Below the pieces are notes generated by a model. The model saw only the letters and a list, made by a program, of their open reading frames with translations. It was not told the origin of the DNA and made no database searches. Made by a program: the position numbers and the translations under genes. From Caldifarciminota bacterium (GTDB lineage Bacteria > Hydrothermota > Hydrothermia > S141-80): DNA of 12,318 nt. The stretch spans positions 1 through 12,318 of the forward strand of contig WFYF01000041.1 in the NCBI GenBank assembly GCA_015490255.1, given 5' to 3'. Shown piece by piece: positions 5,224 to 12,318 of this stretch (position 1 is the first letter of the stretch; each line of letters starts with the position of its first letter).

Positions 5224-7254
5224 ATGCCCTTGAAACGCGTGGAGATCCGGGATCTCGGGACCTTCCGCCTGGTGGGCGGTGTGGAGGCCCATCCCCGCGG
5301 ACGCTGGGCGGTCTATCCCCTCACCCGGCTGGATTTTGAGAAAAACCGGTATCGCACCCATCTGGAACTGCTGGACCTGAAGACCCGGACCACCCGTCCC
5401 CTCACCCAGCCCGACGGACCCTTCCGGGACTTCGCCCCCTTTGTGGACCCTTCCGGAGAATGGGTGTATTTTCTCTCCTCCCGGGACGGGGAGGAGAAAC
5501 CGCCGGTGCTCTATCGTATCGCCCCGGACCGGGGAGGAGAGCGGGAAAAGGTGTATGAACCCGAAGGGGGGGTTGTGGACCACGCCTTCAGCCCGGACGG
5601 GAAAACCCTGGCCCTCCTTGTCGCCCGCAGGTCCCGGAAAGCCGGCGACAAGAAGCCCCGTCCGACGGTGAAGGAGATCCACACCCTCTTCCACAAGCTG
5701 GACACCCAGGGCTATCTCCACGATCAGGAAGTTTCCGTGGTGCTCCTGGATCTCGTGACCCGCAAAGCCACCCTGCGTTTCACTTCCTCTTATCCCGGCA
5801 GTCTCTTTTCCCTCACCTTCAGTCCGGACGGGGATTATCTCCTGCTTGTGGGGAATCTGGACGGTGATGCGGGGATGATTGAATGGGTGACCCATCTGTA
5901 TCGTCTGGCCGTGCGGGGACGGCGCAAACCCGTGAAGATCCTCCCCTGGAACGGGAACATTGAGCAGGCCTGGTGGCTGGAAGAGGGGATTGTGTTCGCC
6001 GGAAGCCCTCGCCTGCCCGAAGCCGAGTTCGCCGCCCCCACCCACCTGTGGTTCTGGGACCTCTCTGGAGAGCCCGAGGACCTCATGGCGGATCTGGACC
6101 GGAGCATCGGGAACGCCCTGAACAGCGATGTCCGGGCTGGAGCGGGCCGGAAGGTGGTGCTGGACCGGAAGCGCCGGCAATTCTATATGGTGGTGCAGGA
6201 CGGGGTGCGGTCTTCCCTGTATGCGCTGGACCTGGAGAAGCGGGAGCTCCGGCTGCTGTATTCACCCAGAGCGTCCATTGAAGGCATCGCCCTGGCGGAC
6301 CGGCGTCTGCTGCTCACCCAGATGGACTTCACCCATCCGGCGGAGGTGTATCTCTATACGCCGGGGAAGCAGCGGGCCCTCCAGCTCACCCACCACAACG
6401 ACGCAGTGGTCCAGAAGTTCGGCTTCCACGAGCCAGAGGTGTTCACCTTCACGGCCTCCGACGGTCAGGAGATCACGGGATTCGTGCTCTTCCCCAAGGG
6501 TCGTCGTCCCGCCCGGATCCCGGCCATTCTGGAGATCCACGGAGGTCCCCGCACCACCTACGGGTATGGCTTTCTCTTTGAGTTTCATTACCTGGCCCAC
6601 CACGGCTATGCCGTGATGTTCACCAACCCCCGGGGGTCGGCCGGGTTCGGCATGGACTATGCCCGGGCGGTGACGCGCCATTACGGAGAGCGGGACTATC
6701 AGGACCTCATGGAATTCGTGGACGCGGTGCTCAAACGCTTTAAAGAGATTGACCCGGAACGGCTGGGGGTGACGGGAGGATCCTATGGCGGCTTCATGAC
6801 CAACTGGATTGTGGGGCACACAGACCGGTTCAAGGCGGCGGTCACCCAGCGGAGCATCAGCAATTTCCTCTCCTTCTGGGGCACCTCCGACATCGGCTGG
6901 CTCTTCGCGAAGGTGGAGGTGGGGGCGCTGCCCTGGGACAATCTGGAAGAATTCTGGAAGCGTTCCCCCATCGCCTATGCCCCGAAGATCCAGACGCCCC
7001 TCCTCATCATCCACTCCGAGGAGGACTACCGCTGCCCGGTGGAGCAGGCGGACCAGCTCTTTGTGGCCCTGAAGGTGCTGGGCAAAACCGTCCGGTACGT
7101 CCGGTTTGAGGGGGAGTCCCACGAACTCTCCCGCTCGGGCAAACCGCTGAACCGGGAGAAACGGCTTCAGGAAATCCGGGGGTGGTTTGACCGGTATCTC
7201 CTGGGCGATGAAGGCAGAGCGAAAACCCGGAGAAGGAGGAGGAAACGCGCATGA
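5224..7254 (+). CDS. S9-family serine peptidase (acylaminoacyl-peptidase / prolyl oligopeptidase type)
   Basis: The 676-residue protein has two parts. Residues 1 to about 400 form repeated strands with AFSPDGKTLA and TFSPDGDYLL motifs, typical of the beta-propeller that screens substrates. The C-terminal alpha/beta hydrolase carries the triad Ser520 (GGSYGG), Asp601 (SEEDYRCP) and His633 (GESHELSR). The segments EIHGGPRTTYGYGF and NPRGSAGFG support acylaminoacyl-peptidase-like S9 enzymes, which cleave short peptides. There is no signal peptide, so a cytoplasmic role in peptide turnover is likely. The product ends in a very basic tail (residues 665-676). Four consecutive AGA/AGG codons (670-673) there also form the ribosome site of the next gene. 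It begins 2 bases after the HD gene and ends with a 4-base ATGA overlap. Confidence 0.93.
   Translation: MPLKRVEIRDLGTFRLVGGVEAHPRGRWAVYPLTRLDFEKNRYRTHLELLDLKTRTTRPLTQPDGPFRDFAPFVDPSGEWVYFLSSRDGEEKPPVLYRIAPDRGGEREKVYEPEGGVVDHAFSPDGKTLALLVARRSRKAGDKKPRPTVKEIHTLFHKLDTQGYLHDQEVSVVLLDLVTRKATLRFTSSYPGSLFSLTFSPDGDYLLLVGNLDGDAGMIEWVTHLYRLAVRGRRKPVKILPWNGNIEQAWWLEEGIVFAGSPRLPEAEFAAPTHLWFWDLSGEPEDLMADLDRSIGNALNSDVRAGAGRKVVLDRKRRQFYMVVQDGVRSSLYALDLEKRELRLLYSPRASIEGIALADRRLLLTQMDFTHPAEVYLYTPGKQRALQLTHHNDAVVQKFGFHEPEVFTFTASDGQEITGFVLFPKGRRPARIPAILEIHGGPRTTYGYGFLFEFHYLAHHGYAVMFTNPRGSAGFGMDYARAVTRHYGERDYQDLMEFVDAVLKRFKEIDPERLGVTGGSYGGFMTNWIVGHTDRFKAAVTQRSISNFLSFWGTSDIGWLFAKVEVGALPWDNLEEFWKRSPIAYAPKIQTPLLIIHSEEDYRCPVEQADQLFVALKVLGKTVRYVRFEGESHELSRSGKPLNREKRLQEIRGWFDRYLLGDEGRAKTRRRRRKRA
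7234..7242 (+). promoter_or_regulatory. Ribosome binding site of the foldase gene, inside the peptidase tail
   Basis: AGGAGGAGG lies eight bases upstream of the ATG at 7251. A second in-frame ATG at 7257 would have a 14-base spacing, so 7251 is the better start. These bases also encode part of the arginine run at the peptidase C-terminus. Confidence 0.8.
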
Positions 7255-9077
7255 CGATGCGATGGTTTCGCAAGCAGACCAAGACCTTTCTGTGGGTGGT
7301 GATGGCGGGATTTGTGGCCTGGATTCTCTTTGAGCTGGGAGCGGACATCTTCCGCCTCAACGTGGGAGGACAGCCTTATGAGCAGGGGGTGGTGGCGGAG
7401 GTGGACGGCGAACCGGTAACTTATGAGGTCTATACCCGGGCGCTGCAACAGGCGCTGGAGGACTCGGCCAAGGCCTGGGGTCGGGAAGTCACCCCCCGGG
7501 ACCGCATCCAGATCGCCGAGGCGGTCTGGACGGATCTGCTCACCCAGATCCGTCTGCAGAAACTTGTCCAGGAACGGGGCCTGAGCCTGTCCGATCCCAC
7601 CGTGCTGGAACTCATCCGGCGGATTCCCCCTCCAGAAATCCAGCAGGATTCGGCCTTCTGGGACTCCACGGGGTTCAACTATCCCGCCTATCTCTCCCTT
7701 CTCCAGAACCCCCAGGCAGCCCCGTTCTTCGTGAACTACGAGATGCGCCTCCGGCGGGAGATCCCCCAGCAGATCACCTGGACGGACTTTGCCACGGCGG
7801 TGCTTTATCACCCGGAAGAACTCCGGCCCCGGGCGGTGATGGAGAACACCCTGATGCAGGCCAGCGTGTTCCGGTTCGTGTATGACCGCCTTCCGGACTC
7901 GGCGGTCTCCTATACCGAGGACGATTTGAAAGCCTATTACGCCCGCAACCGGGAGCGGTATCGCCAGAAAACGCGGGTGCAGCTCCTGGTGGTGGAGGCT
8001 CCCTTCGTTCCCTCTCCTGAAGATTCCGCGCTGGCCCGGGAAAAAATCCAGGCCGCGCTGGACGAGCTCCGGGAGGGCCGGGACTTTGCGGAGGTGGCCC
8101 GATACTACGCCGAGGTCCCGCAGCTGCGGGAGCGTGAGGGCCTGATGGGGGTCTTCCCCCGGAACGCCATTCCCCTTCCCGACACGCTGCAGGAGAAGCT
8201 CCTGACAGCGGAGCCCGGAGAGATCGTGGGCCCCCTGGTGTTCCCGCCGGGCTATGCCCTCTTCCGGTGGGAGCCCCATGGAAGAGACAGCGTGGCCATC
8301 CATGCCATCGCCGTCGCGGTGGAGCCTTCCTCCACCACCCGGGAGAACCTTTATCTGGCCCTTTCCGAGTTCGTGGAATCCACACCCCGGGAGGCCCTGG
8401 ACAGCCTGGCCGGAGAAAAGGGGTTCCGGACCTTCACCACCCCCCTCTTTCCACCGGAGGGAGGCTATATCCCCCAGATCGGCGCCCGTTCAGATCTCCT
8501 CTCCTGGCTGGAACGGGCCAAACCCGGGGACATCTCTCCGGTGGTGGAGCTTCCCTCCGGCTTCGGGGTGGCCCTGCTCACGAAAATGATCCCCGAGGGG
8601 ATTCCGCCCCTGGACAGCGTGAAGGATCGGGTGGAACGGGACCTGGTGCGGGAACTCAAGAAAGAAAAAGCCATGGCTCTGGTGGATTCGGCCCGGAAGC
8701 TCCTGCAGGAAGGGAAGGCTTTTGAAGAGGTTCAGGAGGCGCTGACGGCTTATCGTCCCGAGGTGATCCACACGCCGAAATTCCGCCTGCGCCAGCCCGT
8801 GCCCGGCCTGGGGCTGGACCTGGAGCTGGCCAGCCTGATCTATGGTCTGCCTGCCGACAGCAGCGTCCACGGCCCCTTCGCCCTGGAGCGGGCCGTGTAT
8901 CTGATTCAGAAAACCCTCCACGAGCCGCCGGCCGACACCACCCTGGACGTGCAGGGCTATGCCCAGCGCCGGGCCCAGCTCCTTCTGCAGGTGCTCATCC
9001 GGGACATCCAGCGGGAACTGGGAAGCCCGAAGGGGGTGAAGGACTATCGGCCACAGGTGCTGAAACCCGTGTCCTGA
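7251..9077 (+). CDS. Membrane-anchored PpiD/SurA-like peptidyl-prolyl isomerase/foldase
   Basis: The 608-residue protein starts with a basic stretch and one membrane segment (about 12-30, FLWVVMAGFVAWILF) with no lipobox, like PpiD. Residues about 47-200 resemble the SurA/PpiD N-terminal chaperone domain (VVAEVDGEPVTYEVYTRAL). A parvulin-like domain follows at about 225-340 (DFAEVARYYAE, then GEIVGPLVFPPGYALF). Similar hairpins recur at 426-445 (GDISPVVELPSGFGVALLTK) and, weakly, at 536-554. The bulk of the protein should face the periplasm or cell exterior and help fold exported proteins. The parvulin units look divergent, so chaperone activity may outweigh isomerase activity. Translation is coupled to the peptidase by the ATGA overlap, and the stop lies 15 bases before eno. 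The family call is strong; the domain count is my reading. Confidence 0.85.
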   Translation: MTMRWFRKQTKTFLWVVMAGFVAWILFELGADIFRLNVGGQPYEQGVVAEVDGEPVTYEVYTRALQQALEDSAKAWGREVTPRDRIQIAEAVWTDLLTQIRLQKLVQERGLSLSDPTVLELIRRIPPPEIQQDSAFWDSTGFNYPAYLSLLQNPQAAPFFVNYEMRLRREIPQQITWTDFATAVLYHPEELRPRAVMENTLMQASVFRFVYDRLPDSAVSYTEDDLKAYYARNRERYRQKTRVQLLVVEAPFVPSPEDSALAREKIQAALDELREGRDFAEVARYYAEVPQLREREGLMGVFPRNAIPLPDTLQEKLLTAEPGEIVGPLVFPPGYALFRWEPHGRDSVAIHAIAVAVEPSSTTRENLYLALSEFVESTPREALDSLAGEKGFRTFTTPLFPPEGGYIPQIGARSDLLSWLERAKPGDISPVVELPSGFGVALLTKMIPEGIPPLDSVKDRVERDLVRELKKEKAMALVDSARKLLQEGKAFEEVQEALTAYRPEVIHTPKFRLRQPVPGLGLDLELASLIYGLPADSSVHGPFALERAVYLIQKTLHEPPADTTLDVQGYAQRRAQLLLQVLIRDIQRELGSPKGVKDYRPQVLKPVS

Positions 9078-10360
<1,283 letters not shown>

Positions 10361-10361
<1 letters not shown>

Positions 10362-10609
10362 TGCTGCGTCTGCTTCGCGGCGTGCTGGTGGTCTGGCTCC
10401 TGTATTTCACCGCGGGTGCGGTGCTGGGGCTTTCCATCACCTGGTGGCGGATGCGCACCCTTCGGCGCGAGATCGCGCGGCTGGACCGCCTGCGGATCTA
10501 TTATGAAAGCAAGCTGGACCTGCTCCAGGATCCGAAATACCTGGACATTCTGGGACTCCGATACGGCTATCTTCACCCTCGCCGGGTGTTTCCCCGGGAG
10601 AAAGAATGA
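10361..10609 (+). CDS. FtsB/DivIC-like septum formation initiator protein
   Basis: The 82-residue protein has a short cytoplasmic N-terminus, one membrane segment (about 6-26, RGVLVVWLLYFTAGAVLGLSI) and a coiled-coil-like stretch (about 27-55, RTLRREIARLDRLR). It ends with a conserved-looking DPKYLDILGLRYGYLHPRRVFP. This architecture and the tail resemble FtsB/DivIC, small bitopic proteins that link FtsL and FtsQ/DivIB in the divisome. The gene follows eno directly, as ftsB or divIC-like genes often do in bacteria, which supports the call. There is no clear Shine-Dalgarno; the TGATG overlap with eno implies reinitiation. Low sequence conservation in this family leaves some doubt between FtsB, DivIC and FtsL relatives. 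Confidence 0.78.
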
Positions 10610-10613
10610 AAAG

Positions 10614-10640
10614 GCGGGAGGGGCCTGCGGCCCCTCCCGC
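10614..10640. terminator. Bidirectional hairpin terminator between convergent units
   Basis: A perfect 12-bp stem (GCGGGAGGGGCC paired with GGCCCCTCCCGC) has a three-base TGC loop and begins four bases after the FtsB-like stop. On the minus strand the stem is followed by a short T run (CTTTTC), so it fits termination of the lipoprotein unit best. On the plus strand the following sequence (TCCCTTTCC) is only moderately T-rich. The position between two convergent stops strongly supports a terminator role. Confidence 0.82.
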
Positions 10641-10649
10641 TCCCTTTCC

Positions 10650-10670
10650 GCGCGCCCCTTCAGGGCGCGC
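10650..10670. repeat. Second hairpin spanning the lipoprotein stop codon
   Basis: Eight-base arms GCGCGCCC and GGGCGCGC surround the five-base loop CTTCA. The lipoprotein stop codon (10660-10662, minus strand) lies within the loop, so one arm encodes its last residues. With the stem at 10614-10640 it forms a double hairpin. It may strengthen termination or protect the 3' end of the message. Confidence 0.6.
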
Positions 10671-11643
10671 TCACCCAGTAGGGCATGAACCAGAAGACCG
10701 CATCGTAAGGCGCAGCGTCGTCCGTGAAGGTGCTTTCCGCGATCAGGTCAAAGGCGACATGGAAGCGGTTGGACGTCCCGGCCAGGAAGAAGGGCGTGAA
10801 CCACTGCCCCACCCAGGCGTTCTCGTTGGCATCCCACACAAAGGGATGGCGCACGTGGCGGTCCACCCGGTTGTTGAAGTGGAGGAAGGCCCGGGCCGTT
10901 CCGGCGGGACTGCCGTAGAGTTTTACCCGGGCGCAGGCACGGGGCGGGACGGTGGGCACGCTGTCCCGATGGATCCAGGCCGAAGGGTCGTCCACCACCA
11001 GGGTCTTCAGGAGATTCCCGGTGCACACAATCCGGTCCACGCGGCCGTCGGTGGTGTCGGCATCCTCTACCGTCGCACTCTCATAAAACTCCACCACCAC
11101 CGAGTCAATCCCGAGGTTCGTGGCCGGAAGGGCATGGCCCTGCCCGATGGTATAGGCCTCAATGCGCCAGCCCCGGTGCCGATCATCCACACTTCCCCGC
11201 CGCACCAGCATCACCTGCCGGAAAAGGGTATCGGCGAGAGGTTTGCTGTAACGGATGAGGGTGTCGGGGGCGCCGGTGTCGCCGGGCGGGCTGTACCAGA
11301 GGTTGAAGGTCCCCTCATGCCGCCGGCCGATGTCCACCCAGGCGGTGTCGTTCTGGATGTGGATCTGGAGGTCCAGACTTCGCGTGCGGGGATCAATCCG
11401 GCGATACCACACCCGGAGCTGCCCCTCAATGGGGGCTTTCCCGAGGCCCAGGGCGGCCAGTCCACCGTAGGTGGAATCCTCGTTCATGAGATTCCCCAGG
11501 TCGTCCAGGAGGAAGGAGAGATCTTCCTCCACGGCGGCCTGGATGGCGTCCTCGTCGGTGAGTTCCACCCCCTCCTGCCGATCGCAGGCGGCAAGGGCGA
11601 GAAGGGGCAGGAGGGTGAGGAGCAGGGTGTTGCGACGTTTCAT
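10660..11643 (-). CDS. Putative lipoprotein of unknown family
   Basis: The 327-residue product has a lipoprotein signal: MKRR, a leucine-rich core, and the lipobox LAAC with acylated Cys20. Asp21 follows the cysteine; in Enterobacteria Asp at +2 keeps lipoproteins in the inner membrane, but this rule may not hold here. The rest is rich in predicted beta strands and Asp/Arg, with motifs such as RVWYRRIDPRTRSLDLQI and FRQVMLVRRG. I do not recognise the family. Residues about 26-50 are acidic and may be helical. The ATG at 11643 has AGGAGG seven bases upstream; an in-frame ATG at 11673 would add ten residues before the signal and lacks a ribosome site. No convincing promoter is seen in the 122 bp after the DUF763 gene, so co-transcription is possible. 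It is convergent with the six-gene operon. Confidence 0.82.
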   Translation of the reverse strand: MKRRNTLLLTLLPLLALAACDRQEGVELTDEDAIQAAVEEDLSFLLDDLGNLMNEDSTYGGLAALGLGKAPIEGQLRVWYRRIDPRTRSLDLQIHIQNDTAWVDIGRRHEGTFNLWYSPPGDTGAPDTLIRYSKPLADTLFRQVMLVRRGSVDDRHRGWRIEAYTIGQGHALPATNLGIDSVVVEFYESATVEDADTTDGRVDRIVCTGNLLKTLVVDDPSAWIHRDSVPTVPPRACARVKLYGSPAGTARAFLHFNNRVDRHVRHPFVWDANENAWVGQWFTPFFLAGTSNRFHVAFDLIAESTFTDDAAPYDAVFWFMPYWVSAP

Positions 11644-11650
11644 GGCGGTT

Positions 11651-11656
11651 CCTCCT
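11651..11656 (-). promoter_or_regulatory. Ribosome binding site of the lipoprotein gene
   Basis: On the minus strand AGGAGG lies seven bases before the ATG at 11643. It decides against the upstream in-frame ATG at 11673. Confidence 0.8.
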
Positions 11657-11765
11657 GTTCGTTTTGCGTTCATTCACCCCGATAGACGCCCCACTCTCCC
11701 GGAAGGTTCCCGGCACAGTATTCCATGGACAGGATCGGTGGGGACAGCGGGGTTTCAGGACAGCG

Positions 11766-12318
11766 TCATTCCCCGCCGAAGAAACGGGCCAGCCGGCGGA
11801 GGGTCTGAAGCTTTTCCTGGCGGCCCAGGCGCGCCTCCCGCAGAGCCTCCTCCAGCACCTGCACCGTGCGGTCGTACACCGCCCGGTTCACGGGATAGGG
11901 ATAGCCGTCCTTGCCTCCGTGGGCGAAGGTATAGACCACGGGATCCTCAAAGGAAGGGCGGGCCCCGTAGATCACGTCGGCCACCAGAACGAGCGCCCGC
12001 AGGCTTGCGGCACCCAGTCCCGGCGTGAGGAGGAGGTCCTCAAAGGTTTCGGGTGGATGGGCATAGGTGGAGAGAAGAACTTTCCGGAGATACCGCGGAT
12101 GGACCCGGGTCTCGTCCACCGGGTGATGGGCCGGCAGAACCAGCCGCCGCCCGGCGATGTCCCCGTAGGTCCGGAGAAGATTCTCGGGGGGCTCTTCCCG
12201 CAGGAGGGTCAGGAGGGCCTGCCGGGCGGGGCGGGCTTTTCGGGCCACCAGGTTGACCACGGTCTTTTCCCTTCGCCACGCCGCGATGCCCGCATGGGGT
12301 TCCTCCACGAAAGAGGCA
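11766..12318 (-). CDS. DUF763-family protein (partial, N-terminus off window)
   Basis: The window shows the last 183 residues; the frame is still open at the right edge. A GTG at 12308 opens a reading frame but is unlikely to be the true start, because the residues just before it (SF, then VEEPH) continue the family pattern. Conserved-looking segments are VEEPHAGIAA, a helix-hairpin-helix-like LLLTPGLGAASLRAL, SFEDPVVYTFAHGGKDGYPYPV and a C-terminal helical EKLQTLRRL. I recall these from DUF763 (COG1415), an uncharacterised family found largely in archaea and thermophilic bacteria. The hairpin motif suggests nucleic-acid binding, but no reaction is known to me. About half the protein appears to be missing. 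It lies 122 bp upstream of the lipoprotein gene on the same strand. Confidence 0.83.
   Translation of the reverse strand, partial: ASFVEEPHAGIAAWRREKTVVNLVARKARPARQALLTLLREEPPENLLRTYGDIAGRRLVLPAHHPVDETRVHPRYLRKVLLSTYAHPPETFEDLLLTPGLGAASLRALVLVADVIYGARPSFEDPVVYTFAHGGKDGYPYPVNRAVYDRTVQVLEEALREARLGRQEKLQTLRRLARFFGGE

Noticed and set aside
10606..11685. Plus-strand frame of 359 codons
   Set aside because: It is antisense to the lipoprotein gene, which has a ribosome site, signal peptide and lipobox. The plus-strand frame also crosses the terminator hairpins.
11644..11765. Possible promoter before the lipoprotein gene
   Set aside because: No hexamer pair with acceptable spacing is visible; candidates such as TCTATC have no matching -35 box.

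Overview
This is a compact, high-GC bacterial chromosome segment with ordinary housekeeping content and no mobile element, CRISPR array, tRNA or rRNA that I can see. Coding density is very high and third codon positions favour G/C. The lineage cannot be fixed from the window. A membrane-anchored PpiD/SurA-type chaperone and a lipoprotein suggest a cell envelope with a periplasm. The DUF763 protein, the glyoxylate-reductase-like dehydrogenase and the Arg/Glu-rich proteins are compatible with a thermophilic, poorly sampled bacterial group. That is inference only.

Left block (1-2542, minus strand): an overlapping gene pair encodes a two-subunit glutamine-dependent NAD synthetase, with a nitrilase-type glutaminase followed by the NadE synthetase. 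The ATPase of a COG4586-type ABC exporter abuts it and runs off the left edge. A consensus promoter sits so close to the glutaminase ATG that the mRNA should be leaderless.

Divergent gap (2543-2994, 452 bp): it holds two outward-facing sigma70-type promoters, both placed for leaderless or near-leaderless transcripts. It also holds a 16-bp imperfect palindrome and a short ORF with thioredoxin-like features (CTPC and a later VPAYPT) that looks C-terminally short.

Central block (2995-10609, plus strand): six tightly packed genes encode a D-2-hydroxyacid dehydrogenase, an HD-domain (SAMHD1/YwfO-like) phosphohydrolase, an S9 peptidase, a PpiD/SurA-like foldase, enolase and an FtsB/DivIC-like division protein. 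Gene junctions are overlaps or gaps of 15 bp or less, so this is probably one operon. It ends at a strong 12-bp hairpin shared with the convergent unit.

Right block (10660-12318, minus strand): a DUF763 gene cut by the right edge lies 122 bp upstream of an unrecognised lipoprotein gene.

No dramatic new system stands out. The most interesting signals are the paired leaderless promoters, the possible thioredoxin-fold remnant between them, the split NAD synthetase, the repeated parvulin-like hairpins in the foldase, and an arginine-rich peptidase tail that is also the next gene's ribosome binding site.
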